Part shown: positions 1 to 8,243 of the stretch, in pieces
How positions within the stretch are numbered: position 1 is the stretch's first letter
Layout: each line of letters starts with the position of its first letter
Assembly (NCBI RefSeq): GCF_035975855.1
Contig: NZ_CP109056.1
Location: forward strand, 124,001-188,000
Source of the DNA: Streptomyces sp. NBC_01304
GTDB lineage: Bacteria; Actinomycetota; Actinomycetes; Streptomycetales; Streptomycetaceae
Length of the DNA: 64,000 nt
Reading direction: 5' to 3'
The notes under the pieces: generated by a model
What the model saw: the letters and a program-made list of their open reading frames with translations, nothing else
Database searches by the model: none
What the model was told of the DNA's origin: nothing
Program-made: the position numbers and the translations under genes

Positions 1-209
1 AGGCGCTCTGTTTGCTCGAGGCTGCGGTCCGGGTGCGGCAGGCTTGTGGGGACGTCGATGTCGTAGGCCAGGACTTCCTCGAGGTCCTCGCGCGGATCGA
101 CGGTGACCGACGGTGCCTTACTCATGGGCGCGGCCCTCCGTTGGTGGATGCTGATCAAGATGGCCATGGCCCCGACGGCCGTGAGCCCGATGAGGAGGCT
201 GGCCGTCAC
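1..209 (-). CDS. small membrane protein, 3' end outside the window
   Basis: The GTG start at 209 overlaps the stop of the upstream gene as GTGA, so the two are probably translationally coupled. The visible 69 residues begin with one hydrophobic segment (about residues 3-21, TASLLIGLTAVGAMAILIS), then IHQRR and an acidic soluble stretch that runs off the window. A later in-frame ATG at 124 would give a form without the membrane segment. The arrangement (ATPase, unknown protein, this protein) is one operon divergent from an XRE regulator. Function is unknown. Confidence 0.55.
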   Translation of the reverse strand, partial: MTASLLIGLTAVGAMAILISIHQRRAAPMSKAPSVTVDPREDLEEVLAYDIDVPTSLPHPDRSLEQTER

Positions 210-856
210 GAGGCACCTGCTATCGGGCCACCCGCCGGCGGCTTCGGAGCCGGGGCGGGCGGAGGCTCCGGCCGATGCCGGCTCAGCGCCTGGGCGAGCA
301 TGCCGGGCCCGACCAGATGGGTGTGCCGCATGGGGCGCAGCCAGTACGTGCCGAACGGATGGGTGTGGCTCGCCGGAGGCATGAGCATCCACTGCCTGGG
401 CCGCCCGTAGCAGACCGCGTAGGGGCTCACCCAGCGGGCATGCGTGCCCGGCGGGACGAGGGCGTACAGCCAGGGCAGACCGTGCTGCGCCACAACTGGC
501 CCACAGCCGCCGGGCTGCAGCGCGTCGAGTTCGGCTACCACCCGGTGGCCCCGCTCCATCGCGGAGAACACCACCACGTCGAAGGCGGAGCCGAGCGGCT
601 GCCGCCAAGTTGTCTCTGCGTCCAGGCCCTGAACGGCGCGGACCAGACCGGCCAGGCGGCGAATCCAAGCGGAGTCGTCCGTCTCTTCGGTCGCTCCGGT
701 GGGCTTGGCCTGACCTTCCGGAGCGCCCCCAGCGCGGCCCGGGTTAGCGTTCAAGGTCACTAACTCGCCGGCGGGCAGCTCGGGTTGCGTAGGAGGAATG
801 GGTCTGTTCGGTCTCTGGCTCAAGAGGGTCTCTGAGATGAGCGCGACGGGAGGCAA
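206..856 (-). CDS. hypothetical protein in RsbW-like operon
   Basis: 216 aa. I place the start at TTG 856, which has GGAG six bases upstream. The N-terminal 85 residues are low-complexity (Pro/Ala/Gly); residues about 90-190 form the conserved-looking part, rich in Trp, Tyr, His and Pro (VVAQHGLPWLYALVPPG, WMLMPPASHTHPFGTYWLRP). The C-terminus is a Pro/Ala tail. No catalytic motif is recognised. It lies 26 bp downstream of the ATP-binding protein gene and is coupled to the next gene, so it is probably co-expressed with both. Confidence 0.6.
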   Translation of the reverse strand: MPPVALISETLLSQRPNRPIPPTQPELPAGELVTLNANPGRAGGAPEGQAKPTGATEETDDSAWIRRLAGLVRAVQGLDAETTWRQPLGSAFDVVVFSAMERGHRVVAELDALQPGGCGPVVAQHGLPWLYALVPPGTHARWVSPYAVCYGRPRQWMLMPPASHTHPFGTYWLRPMRHTHLVGPGMLAQALSRHRPEPPPAPAPKPPAGGPIAGAS

Positions 857-882
857 TCGGGGCTCCGGAGCAAGTTGAGTGG

Positions 883-1356
883 TCAGGGCTGCTCGGCAGG
901 GGGCGGGTCAGCGATGAAGAGCCAGATGTCCTTGCCAGTGGTGGTGCGCGTGACGGAGGTTTCATCGGCCAGGTCCCGCAGAATGTGCCAGCCCCTACCG
1001 CTCTCGCCGGAGAGGGAAGCCACGGCGTGGACCGGCACCTGCGTGTCCTGGTCGCTGACTATCGCGGTGACGCCGTCAGGGACTTGCTGGACCAGCAGCC
1101 GGGTCAGCCGGCGGCCTTCCTCGTCCGCTTCAGTGTGCTGAAGGACGTTCGTCAGCAGTTCATTGACGGCCATCGCCATGCGCCAGGCCGCATGGTCACC
1201 GACGTGCCACCAGGTCATGTACGTGGCGATGACGCGTCGTACGAAGCCGAGGTCTCGTGGGCAGATATTGAAGGACATGTCGAGCTGCCCCTGAGCATTT
1301 CTGGCCGCGGTAGACCCCGGAGTGCCCTGCCCCGGGTCGCTGAGGAGAACTTCCAT
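883..1356 (-). CDS. RsbW-like ATP-binding protein (HATPase_c_2 anti-sigma/regulatory kinase family)
   Basis: 157 aa, ATG start with GGAG just upstream. GHKL ATP-binding motifs are visible: N box MAVNELLTNVLQHT (about residue 65), G1 region VSDQD, and G2 region SGESGRGWHIL near residue 125. Single-domain proteins of this family are abundant in Streptomyces; some bind sigma or anti-sigma factors, most are uncharacterised. It is transcribed divergently from an XRE-TPR regulator, a common pairing in this genus in which the two may act in one regulatory pathway. The partner and target are not evident from sequence. Confidence 0.85.
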   Translation of the reverse strand: MEVLLSDPGQGTPGSTAARNAQGQLDMSFNICPRDLGFVRRVIATYMTWWHVGDHAAWRMAMAVNELLTNVLQHTEADEEGRRLTRLLVQQVPDGVTAIVSDQDTQVPVHAVASLSGESGRGWHILRDLADETSVTRTTTGKDIWLFIADPPPAEQP

Positions 1357-1398
1357 CGCTGCTCCGTCCGCTTTGCCTGAACCCCCTTCAACAAGGGG

Positions 1399-1438
1399 TG
1401 GTTGCGGTGTGTACTGAGACCGATTCGATCCGCAACCA
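1399..1438. promoter_or_regulatory. inverted repeat in divergent promoter region
   Basis: Perfect 9-bp arms TGGTTGCGG (1399-1407) and CCGCAACCA (1430-1438), centres 31 bp apart, between the divergent ATP-binding protein gene and XRE regulator gene. This is a plausible regulator site or transcript hairpin. A second small hairpin, CCCCTT-caac-AAGGGG (1383-1398), lies beside it. Confidence 0.4.
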
Positions 1439-1471
1439 TTCAGGCAGAGCAGGCCCAGAGCGTGCAGAGCC

Positions 1472-1501
1472 TGATGCCGACAACAAAAAAGTTCGGCATC
1501 A
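1472..1501. promoter_or_regulatory. TGATGCCGA inverted pair upstream of XRE gene
   Basis: TGATGCCGA (1472-1480) and its complement TCGGCATCA (1493-1501) are centred 21 bp apart around an A-rich spacer, 20-49 bp upstream of the XRE start. A 21-bp spacing puts both half-sites on one DNA face, as expected for an autoregulatory operator. Confidence 0.5.
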
Positions 1502-1520
1502 CCGAATTCGGGGGCAGGAC

Positions 1521-2924
1521 ATGCCGCAGCCGATGAAGAAGCTCAATCCAGGTGCCTCACCCCAGGAGTGGTTCGGCAACGAACTGCGAACGCGCCGCCT
1601 CGCCGAGGAACTGTCGGCAGACGCCCTCGGGCTGCTTGTGCAGGTCAGCGGGGACATGATCCTGCTGATCGAGAAGGGCATCTACCCCAGCTGCCGACAG
1701 GTCGTGGCCCAGCGCCTCGATAACGTCCTGGGCACCGAGGGCCTCTTCGACCGGGCCTGGCCAATGGTCTTCGGCACCCGTGATGCCGAAAAAAAGCGGG
1801 CTGATGCCGATAAGCGAACTCAGCGCACCCGGCCGGGAGTTGCTCAGCCGTACACAAGCAGCATCCTGGGCAGAGACGAATCATCGCCTCGCACCGGGAG
1901 CCGTGAGTCTGTGGACCGACGTAACTTCCTTCACCTCGGCGGCCTCGCCGCACTTGCTCCCTACGAACTCGCCCAGGCCTTCGCCCCCGCCGAGCTGCCC
2001 CACCCGAACCGGATCAGCCCCAACGAGATCGCCCAGATCCGGGAGTTCGCCACCTCGCTGAGCAGCTGGGACAACCAATTCGGCGGCGGCGGAATCGTTC
2101 GCAGCGTGGCCGGGCGAGCTCTGCAGTGGACCGCCGGACTCGTACAAGTGCAATGCCCGGAGCACCTGCACCACGACCTCTTCGCCGCCGTCTCACGGCT
2201 GGGCATAGTGGTCGGCGCCTCCGCCTTCGACGCCTACGCGCACGATGACGCCACGAAGGCCTTCACCTTCGCCGCGGACTGCGCGGAGGAAGCCGGCGAC
2301 TGGCACCTGCGCGCCAAGACCTACAGCTTCCTCGCCCGGCAAGCCGTCTGGATCGGAGCACCGGACGACGGGCTGACGTACGCGGAGAAGGGCCTGGTCC
2401 GATCCGACCGGCTCACCCCCACCATGCAGGCCATGCTCCACACCGCCCGAGCCCGCGCGTTCGGGAAGATGGGCAACGTCCGGGACACCATGGTGGCCGT
2501 CGGCCAGGCCGACGAAGCCTTCTCCCGCGCCCGCCCCACCGACGACCCGGAATGGATGCAGTACTACGACGCCGCCCAGCACGCGGGTGACACCGCCCAC
2601 GCCCTCTTCGACCTCGCGATGCTCGCCGGCCAGGACCCCCGGCGGGCTGCCCAGCGGTTCTCCATGGCGGTTCACGGGCACAGCGACGCCTTCAAACGCT
2701 CCCGAGCCATCTCGCGCACCAAGCTCGCAGCACTACTCATGGCCGCCGGTGACCCGCGGCAGGCTGCCCAGGTCGGGCACGATGCGCTCGATGAGGTAGG
2801 CCGCCTCACCTCCCGCCGCGCCGCCGACGACCTGCGCCAGCTCGGAGCCTTCGCCGCCAAACACCCCAAGATCCAGGACGCTGTTGCTCTGCGGGAACGC
2901 ATCGCCGCTACCGTCTCCGCATGA
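1521..2924 (+). CDS. XRE-family regulator with TPR-like C-terminal domain
   Basis: 467 aa from ATG 1521, which follows GGGGGCAGG at good spacing; ATG 1533 is an alternative. Residues about 10-70 form a helix-turn-helix (EWFGNELRTRRLAEELSADALGLLVQVSGDMILLIEKG). A Lys/Asp-rich linker follows, then from about residue 160 a long all-alpha region of TPR-like repeats, typical of Streptomyces XRE-TPR regulators that sense peptides or partner proteins. It overlaps the phosphotransferase gene by ATGA, so the two form an operon. TGATGCCGA sites lie both upstream and within its 5' part. Confidence 0.85.
   Translation: MPQPMKKLNPGASPQEWFGNELRTRRLAEELSADALGLLVQVSGDMILLIEKGIYPSCRQVVAQRLDNVLGTEGLFDRAWPMVFGTRDAEKKRADADKRTQRTRPGVAQPYTSSILGRDESSPRTGSRESVDRRNFLHLGGLAALAPYELAQAFAPAELPHPNRISPNEIAQIREFATSLSSWDNQFGGGGIVRSVAGRALQWTAGLVQVQCPEHLHHDLFAAVSRLGIVVGASAFDAYAHDDATKAFTFAADCAEEAGDWHLRAKTYSFLARQAVWIGAPDDGLTYAEKGLVRSDRLTPTMQAMLHTARARAFGKMGNVRDTMVAVGQADEAFSRARPTDDPEWMQYYDAAQHAGDTAHALFDLAMLAGQDPRRAAQRFSMAVHGHSDAFKRSRAISRTKLAALLMAAGDPRQAAQVGHDALDEVGRLTSRRAADDLRQLGAFAAKHPKIQDAVALRERIAATVSA
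1781..1810 (+). repeat. intragenic direct pair of TGATGCCGA
   Basis: Two direct copies (1781-1789 and 1802-1810), again 21 bp apart and again beside an A-run, inside the XRE coding sequence where they encode the DAEKKRADADKR linker. They repeat the nine-base word and the spacing of the upstream pair at 1472-1501. Confidence 0.45.
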
Positions 2925-3808
2925 CCACCTCGCCCGCCGCCCCCGCCCGGGCCACCCTGGAACAAGCCTGCCGCGAAGTCGGCCTGGACCCCCTCGATGC
3001 TGAGCCACTCCGGCTCGCCGAGAATCAGATTTGGCGACTGCCGGCACAACGCGTGATCGTTCGCATCGCTCGGCAGGGACAGGCGAGGACAGCAGCCCGC
3101 GAAGTGCGCGTCGCCCGTTGGCTAGCCGACAACAACGTGCCGGCCGTACGCCTCGTCGACGTCACACAGCCAGCAGTCATCACCGGACGGCCGGTCACGT
3201 TCTGGCAGGAACTACCTGACCATGAGCACGGAACCCCGGCAGATGTCGCCCGCCTCCTGCTGACCCTCCACTCGCTTCCCGCTCCGGATATCAACCTCGG
3301 GTACCTCGATCCCTTCGTGCGGATCCCCGAGCGCCTCGACGCGGCAACGACCTTGTCCGCCGACGATGCGGAATGGCTCCGCCAGCTGCACCAGGACCTC
3401 GTCTGCGCCTGGGCCGAGCGGCCCGCTGGGCTCCCTGAGTCGGCTGTTCACGGTGACGCCTGGCCAGGCAACCTCGTCCGCACCAGCCAGGGCCCGCTGA
3501 TGATGGATCTGGAACGGTTCTCGATCGGCCCGCCCGAGTGGGACCTCGTCTCCACCGCGGTACGCAGGACGACGACTGGGGCTGTCAACGCGGCGGAGTA
3601 CGAGGAGTTCTGCACGACCTACGGACACGACGTCACGGAATGGGCCGGCTACCCGATCCTTGCGAGCGCACGCGAGCTACGGATGACGACCTACGCAGCG
3701 CAGCACGCGGCGAGCAACAGCGAGTGGACTGGCCAGGCACAGCACCGAGTTGACTGCCTCCGGGGCCGTTGCGGACCACGCCCCTGGCGCTGGAAGGGAA
3801 TCATGTAG
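2921..3808 (+). CDS. APH/choline kinase-family phosphotransferase
   Basis: 295 aa, ATG at 2921 overlapping the XRE stop (ATGA). The kinase-like catalytic signature is complete: HGDAWPGNLV (HxD..N, about residue 175) followed by MMDLERF, the metal-binding Asp. The N-terminal half has the nucleotide-binding layout (QIWRLPAQRVIVRIAR, WQELPDH hinge). The family includes aminoglycoside and macrolide phosphotransferases and many enzymes acting on small alcohols. The substrate cannot be told from sequence, so antibiotic resistance is only one possibility. Confidence 0.8.
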   Translation: MTTSPAAPARATLEQACREVGLDPLDAEPLRLAENQIWRLPAQRVIVRIARQGQARTAAREVRVARWLADNNVPAVRLVDVTQPAVITGRPVTFWQELPDHEHGTPADVARLLLTLHSLPAPDINLGYLDPFVRIPERLDAATTLSADDAEWLRQLHQDLVCAWAERPAGLPESAVHGDAWPGNLVRTSQGPLMMDLERFSIGPPEWDLVSTAVRRTTTGAVNAAEYEEFCTTYGHDVTEWAGYPILASARELRMTTYAAQHAASNSEWTGQAQHRVDCLRGRCGPRPWRWKGIM

Positions 3809-3917
3809 CTGCGGGAGACGAGCTCAAGTCAGACCGGCCGGTCGCGGCATTGAAGGGCTCCGCCACTCCCCCGAACGAACGCGGGCTTCCGGCGGTCTCC
3901 CGACACCACGGCTTCCT

Positions 3918-3927
3918 CTGTCCACAG
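3918..3927 (+). promoter_or_regulatory. CTGTCCACAG element
   Basis: Exact CTGTCCACAG 51 bp upstream of the gene starting at 3978, in coding orientation. It is one of ten copies of CTRTCCACAG (or TTATCCACAG) found upstream of genes in this window. It also resembles a DnaA box (TTGTCCACA). Confidence 0.45.
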
Positions 3928-3977
3928 TCCCGCGCCCGTACGGTCCCGTTCCCGATCAAGGAACGAAGGGACCATTC

Positions 3978-4439
3978 ATGGCCGCGATCACCTGGCTGCG
4001 TCTCGCTGACGACCGCCTCATCCGAGCCGACCAAATCGTCGAGGTCGACCTGTGGGGCCCGCCACCAGCCCACGACGCGCGGCAGCCGACTGTCCCCATC
4101 ATGGGGAAGCCGGCACGGATCATGGCCCTGCGAGATGGAGCCGAGCCGGCCTGGCTCCACGTGGCAACTTGCGCAGCTGTCCGAGGCGGCGAGCTGATCA
4201 TGAATCTGCTTGGCACGCTGACGGCGGCCGCGTCACGTCAGTCCGGGGTCGCCTTCGTATACGGCCTCCGGCACGCCGGCGAGCTCTCTCGCTGGTCGCA
4301 CGGATCCACCATCCCCTTCAGCGACCCGCGGGTTCCGGTCTTCCACGAGGTGGAAGACCCTTCACCGGGACGGTGGTTCGCTGTAGGAGCACGGCAAGAG
4401 GCCTCCCGGGCATCCGGGACTGGCGGCGTCGGGGCGTGA
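3978..4439 (+). CDS. hypothetical protein, 153 aa
   Basis: Start chosen at ATG 3978 (MAAITWLRLADDRLIRADQI), after GAACGAAGGGACC. The upstream in-frame extension has no protein-like composition. The protein looks like a compact beta-rich cytoplasmic domain (alternating hydrophobic strands, no membrane segment), followed by an Arg/Gly-rich tail. No family is recognised. It is separated from the phosphotransferase gene by about 170 bp carrying a CTGTCCACAG element, so it probably has its own promoter. Confidence 0.6.
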   Translation: MAAITWLRLADDRLIRADQIVEVDLWGPPPAHDARQPTVPIMGKPARIMALRDGAEPAWLHVATCAAVRGGELIMNLLGTLTAAASRQSGVAFVYGLRHAGELSRWSHGSTIPFSDPRVPVFHEVEDPSPGRWFAVGARQEASRASGTGGVGA

Positions 4440-4457
4440 GCACCCCAGCAGCGTGGT

Positions 4458-4745
4458 CTAGGAGCGCGCGCGACGGCGGGCCTGACTCCAGATCGTCAGC
4501 AGGCGGAGCAGCGAAATGATCAAGACGTGGACGGCGATCGTGGCGATGAGCCCGAGTTCCTTGTACTGCCAGTAGACGAGGTACGCGACTGGGGCACACA
4601 TGAGCACCAGGGCCAACAGTAATCCCACGAGTAGGCCCACTCCCTGGAGCAGGACTCGGAAGACCGTCAGTACCTCGCGGGTGGTGCTGGACTGGTCTGG
4701 CTCATCTGGCACGGGTCGTTGCCTCTCAGTTTCTGCGCAGGCCAT
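4458..4745 (-). CDS. small two-TM membrane protein
   Basis: 95 aa from ATG 4745; TTG 4760 would add five residues. Two hydrophobic segments (about residues 30-60 and 68-85: LLQGVGLLVGLLLALVLMCAPVAYLVYW and LIATIAVHVLIISLL) are followed by a basic tail (SQARRRARS). The gene begins within 20 bp of the end of the preceding minus-strand gene, so they are probably co-transcribed. No family is recognised. Confidence 0.6.
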   Translation of the reverse strand: MACAETERQRPVPDEPDQSSTTREVLTVFRVLLQGVGLLVGLLLALVLMCAPVAYLVYWQYKELGLIATIAVHVLIISLLRLLTIWSQARRRARS

Positions 4746-4761
4746 CTCCGGGAGCGGCAAG

Positions 4762-4998
4762 CTACGTGAAGAGGTCTCGCAGCTGACTGATGATCATGAG
4801 GAGTAGACCGAGCGCGAAGGGGGCGATCAGGTAGCGGAGACGGGCACGCTGCGGCTCACGCCGGAAGTACACACGTTCCCGCGGTGGCACGTCTGCTTGG
4901 TGGGCGGTGCGGTGATGCCAGACTTGATGGTCCTGGGCGGACGGTTCGGTAGTACTGGCGTGCGGTTGGCGGCAGGTGGAGCAGTTATAGCGATACAT
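4762..4998 (-). CDS. CxxC small protein with C-terminal membrane anchor
   Basis: 78 aa from ATG 4998 (MYRYNCSTCRQ). A single N-terminal CxxC followed by His residues (residues 6-35) suggests a half zinc ribbon. The C-terminus has one hydrophobic helix (LRYLIAPFALGLLLMIISQL) close to the end, as in tail-anchored proteins. It precedes the two-TM gene, and together they may form a small membrane complex. Function is unknown. Confidence 0.6.
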   Translation of the reverse strand: MYRYNCSTCRQPHASTTEPSAQDHQVWHHRTAHQADVPPRERVYFRREPQRARLRYLIAPFALGLLLMIISQLRDLFT

Positions 4999-5382
4999 GA
5001 TGGGCGGCCCCGGGAGTTGGGATTGTTGCCCTGAGCATGCCCGGAGGCCGACCGGTACGTCACCTAGATCTGTCGATTCTCGACGCTCGTCGCATCGCAA
5101 CCGCCTTGTAGGCACGGATAGTTGGGCGGGTAGGAGGCTGTAGGTATCGGTAGATGTTGCAGGTCAGCGCCTTGTAGGTGGCCTAGGTAGGTGGTCTTCC
5201 CTGGCCCGCGGGGTGGGGGGAGTGGCGCGCCTCGGTCGGCCGAGTGCCGCCCGCGTGCCGACACCCGACGGTGGGGTGTGCGGACGGCCGGGACGGGGGT
5301 GAAATGCGGGGGTGAACTGGGGTGCGACGGGGGGTGCCGGAAGCCCCCTCGACGGGCCCTCAACTCGCCCTCTCCGGGGGAG
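4999..5382. other. gene-free region, 384 bp
   Basis: G-rich on the plus strand. It holds the likely promoter of the minus-strand gene starting at 4998, and a TGTAGGTA-NNN-GTAGAT motif at 5139-5155 with further GTAGG words (5107-5112, 5174-5195). No convincing coding sequence was found. Confidence 0.4.
5139..5155 (+). promoter_or_regulatory. TGTAGGTA-NNN-GTAGAT motif, copy 1
   Basis: TGTAGGTATCGGTAGAT, about 140 bp upstream of the minus-strand gene at 4998. A second copy with 14 of 17 identical bases lies at 8021-8037 on the other strand. Its TGTAGGTA core is also the core of the GntR operator pair at 11926-11969. Confidence 0.35.
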
Positions 5383-6369
5383 CTAGATGGCCTGCGAAGG
5401 GGACCCATTTCGGTGGGCCGGCGGGGTGAGATCGGGGACCTCGGAAGGTGGCACGCGGGGGCGTCGTTTGAGCGCTTGCTCAAGGGCGTCGTACCGCACC
5501 CCGATGGTGTTGCGTCCGTTCATGTTGATGCCGGCGCTCACGGGGATGTTGAGTCGCTCGATTTCCTTCCGGAGGCGTGCGACATCCCAGCCGGCGACGC
5601 GGGCGTCCTGCTGCTTGGCGCCCTCAAGCAGGTCCACCAGGTGCATGCCTTTCTTCCCCTGCCGGTCGCTGAGCGCTACTGCATGCTCGACGTACAGCGG
5701 AATCCATGTGTCGAGGTCGACCTCGGGCTTCTCCCCCAGCATTTTTTGATCTTGTTCAAATGGCTCGCTTCCTGTCCCAGCCAGGGCCTCCTGGAGGGAT
5801 GCCGGATCCTCGGGCTGCACCGCGTCCGGTTGAGAATCGGGCTGGTCCGGGCCGGGCTTCCCGTGTTGAGGATTGCCGAGTGTCCACGATCGCCAGAGGA
5901 ACAGGGCGGTAAGTACACCCATCGCCTCGCGTGGCGCGGTCGGGATGGCACTGACTGCTGCTGCGACCCCGATCACCGTGAGAATCAAGGCTTCCGCCTT
6001 GTCCTTGATGGAGTCACCGGTGGTGAAGGGCGTCTTCACCACGTTGAACAGGAGTTTCAGGAACTCGCCGACGGTGAGGTACGCCCCGCGTTCCAGCCGC
6101 AGCGCGCCCCGCGCCCAGGGACGCTCCTTCAGTATCTGGCGCCAACTCCGTTGCGACGGCTGGTTCTTCGCTGAGGCTGACAAGGTCTCCTTGGGCTCAA
6201 CGGCCTGCGCGATCTCCTTGTCCCAGAGCATCGCTGACAGGGAGGTCAGTGCTTTGCGCGGTGCGCTGGGCGTAAGGGCTGCCTGCTCCTGAGCCTCAGG
6301 TTCCTTGGTGAGAGCAGGCAGATCGTCTCTCTCGGTGGTATCCCTGTCCGGCATTGGCGTGGGGGTCAT
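5383..6369 (-). CDS. membrane-associated protein with C-terminal wHTH-like domain
   Basis: 328 aa; the ATG at 6369 overlaps the upstream stop as ATGA. The N-terminal 90 residues are charged and disordered. A hydrophobic stretch at about residues 120-160 (AEALILTVIGVAAAVSAIP, GVLTALFLWRSW) gives one or two membrane helices. An acidic linker is followed by a C-terminal domain (residues about 225-305) with a helix-strand pattern, DVARLRKEIERLNIPV..GRNTIGVRYDAL, reminiscent of winged-helix domains on plasmid transfer proteins. It sits last in a coupled membrane-protein operon. The role is unknown; plasmid transfer or spread is an inference from context. Confidence 0.7.
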   Translation of the reverse strand: MTPTPMPDRDTTERDDLPALTKEPEAQEQAALTPSAPRKALTSLSAMLWDKEIAQAVEPKETLSASAKNQPSQRSWRQILKERPWARGALRLERGAYLTVGEFLKLLFNVVKTPFTTGDSIKDKAEALILTVIGVAAAVSAIPTAPREAMGVLTALFLWRSWTLGNPQHGKPGPDQPDSQPDAVQPEDPASLQEALAGTGSEPFEQDQKMLGEKPEVDLDTWIPLYVEHAVALSDRQGKKGMHLVDLLEGAKQQDARVAGWDVARLRKEIERLNIPVSAGINMNGRNTIGVRYDALEQALKRRPRVPPSEVPDLTPPAHRNGSPSQAI

Positions 6370-7622
6370 CGCGCAAGTCCGACGGCCTGCGCAAGCGTGG
6401 TGAGTGTTGTCTCCGGCCAGGCCCAGGACCCGCCAGCCGCGGCGAAGAGCGTGGAAGAGGCGAATCCTCCGATGACGGCACGCCGGTCGGAGTGCTTACG
6501 CAGCAACATGAAGAGCAGGATGATCCAGGCCAGAGCTCCGGGCCCCCAGGACTCCGCCCACTTTCCGGTCAGCTTGATGATGATGTCGGAAGGCCCGTTC
6601 CACCCTGCCGCCTCGTAGAAGGAGCTCGCGGCGAATCCGAAGATCATCAGGTGCTCGGTCTTGACCCACTTGACCCACCGCGTCTCCCCGCCGTTCTTCA
6701 AGTAGAAGATGCAGAACGCGGTGATGATCGCGGCCAGGCCCGCCGAGGTGATCGTGCCAAGGTTCAGCCCGCCGCCGAGGTCGGCGGCGATGATGACGGT
6801 CTTGCCTTCCATGTGAATTCCTTCTGTGCCTGCCCGGTGCTCGACCGGAGGGGCGTTGACGAGTGCAGCGACGATGAGCGTGGACAGAGGCAGGCGGAGC
6901 ATCCAGCGGATGGGCGGCCAGACCCCGTGTGCCCTCCAGGCGAGGGCACCGAGAGGGATGACGGGCAGGCCGAAGAGCCAGAGCCAGCCCCAGGCGTCGC
7001 CGGGGAAGTCGGCGACAAGGTCAGTGATCAGAGCAACGAACCCGAGGCCCCAACCGATTACTGCGGGCATCCCCCAACGCAGGGCCCAGCGGACCCGGTT
7101 GGCATGCCAGCCGTATTGATCGAGGTTGGCCTCGTGCAGGATCGTCTCGACCCGGCCGGGCTGCTCCGGCGATGAGGAACCCCTACCCCAAGATCGCCAG
7201 CGGCTGATGCGGGAGGAACCTCCGTCCTCTTCGCCATCGGCGGTGACCTCGGCGTCGGCGTCATCCTCCTCATCTGGGGGGTCGACCTTGCGTACCGGCT
7301 CCGGTACAGGCGCTGACGGGTCGGGACGCGGCCCCGGCGTCGGCCTGTTGCCTGTGTTTGTGTCGAGGTCAGAGTCCTGACCGTTGAACAGTGGGTCCCA
7401 CCAGTCCAGTTCGCGAGCACGACGCGGAGTGGGAACGGGGGCTGGCGCCGGCTCGGCGACCGACTGTGCTGAGTGCTCTGGCGAAGGGGAGGGTGCCGGA
7501 GTCGGCTCAGGCTGTGGAGGTGTGGCGCCATTGCGGGCGGTCTCTGCATCCTGGAGGGCGTCGTCGATCGCTTCCAGAACGCTATCGACGCCCGCGCCGG
7601 ATGCTGCCTGGTCGGTTGTCAC
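6366..7622 (-). CDS. multi-pass membrane protein
   Basis: 418 aa. I prefer GTG 7622, which makes a GTGA overlap with the stop of the 85-aa gene and has GGGAGAGG upstream; GTG 7643 is possible. Residues 1-160 are Pro/Ala/Asp-rich and cytoplasmic-looking. From about residue 175 there are at least six hydrophobic helices (for example WGMPAVIGWGLGFVALITDL, WLWLFGLPVIPLGALAW, GLAAIITAFCIFYL, GALAWIILLFMLL). It is coupled at both ends, so it likely works with its neighbours. No transporter family signature is seen. Confidence 0.7.
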   Translation of the reverse strand: MTTDQAASGAGVDSVLEAIDDALQDAETARNGATPPQPEPTPAPSPSPEHSAQSVAEPAPAPVPTPRRARELDWWDPLFNGQDSDLDTNTGNRPTPGPRPDPSAPVPEPVRKVDPPDEEDDADAEVTADGEEDGGSSRISRWRSWGRGSSSPEQPGRVETILHEANLDQYGWHANRVRWALRWGMPAVIGWGLGFVALITDLVADFPGDAWGWLWLFGLPVIPLGALAWRAHGVWPPIRWMLRLPLSTLIVAALVNAPPVEHRAGTEGIHMEGKTVIIAADLGGGLNLGTITSAGLAAIITAFCIFYLKNGGETRWVKWVKTEHLMIFGFAASSFYEAAGWNGPSDIIIKLTGKWAESWGPGALAWIILLFMLLRKHSDRRAVIGGFASSTLFAAAGGSWAWPETTLTTLAQAVGLAR

Positions 7623-7876
7623 CGAGTCCCGGACCTCTCCCACCCGTATCGGGCGATCATGTCGATCATGGTCTTCCTGGCTTTGAGCTCGTCAGGTCCC
7701 GGCTGGGTGAGGCTGAGACCAGCGGTCGGGGCCCGCTGCGGTGGGGTGCTCAGATCGACGCTGCGCAGGCCTTCCGGTGGCGCGGACTGCGACCAGGCGA
7801 AGGCGCCCTCGGCGGGGCGCGGCTGCGACGGGCGTATGCGCTTCCACAAGCGGGCGCTAATGCGGCGCCAGAACAT
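7619..7876 (-). CDS. hypothetical 85-aa protein
   Basis: The ATG at 7876 has GGGGAG five bases upstream. It is basic at the N-terminus (MFWRRISARLWKRIRPSQP) and Pro-rich in the middle. Its stop overlaps the start of the multi-pass membrane protein gene (GTGA), which supports it being expressed. It heads the operon running down to 5383. No recognisable domain. Confidence 0.55.
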   Translation of the reverse strand: MFWRRISARLWKRIRPSQPRPAEGAFAWSQSAPPEGLRSVDLSTPPQRAPTAGLSLTQPGPDELKARKTMIDMIARYGWERSGTR

Positions 7877-8243
7877 GAGTGCTCCCCTGTCGGCTTGCTT
7901 GGTTGATTGGGCTGGTCGGCCGGATCAGGTGGACGAGCGCGTGGCTCGGGTCCCAGGCCGTCACGCTGTTGGCCCGGCTCCCCTGCCTCGTACGGCCCGC
8001 CTTAGCGCCCGCCTACGTCGATCTACGCTTACCTACACCGCTGTGACCTGCGCTTTTGGCAGATTCAGGTCGGGCTAGTGCCCTCGGGAAGAGGGGGTGT
8101 CACACGTTGACTGAAAGGGCGGGCGCCGGCTTGGTGGCCTCGTCCGCTGACCCCTCGATGTGGAGTCGCGGGTGACCTTCCTGACCGGCGCCCGCGGCGT
8201 AGTGGCAGGCCGCTCAGGCCACCGCTGTTCGGCTTCAAGGGCG
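7877..8243. other. gene-free region, 367 bp
   Basis: It contains the likely promoter of the minus-strand operon starting at 7876, the TGTAGGTA motif copy at 8021-8037, and a long-range inverted repeat (GCGGGCGCCGG 8119-8129 with CCGGCGCCCGC 8185-8195) just past the end of the DUF2637 gene that could act as its terminator. No gene seen. Confidence 0.4.
8021..8037 (-). promoter_or_regulatory. TGTAGGTA-NNN-GTAGAT motif, copy 2
   Basis: On the minus strand TGTAGGTAAGCGTAGAT, about 145 bp upstream of the 7876 operon start. It matches the motif at 5139-5155 in 14 of 17 positions and includes the TGTAGGTA core of the GntR operators. Confidence 0.35.
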
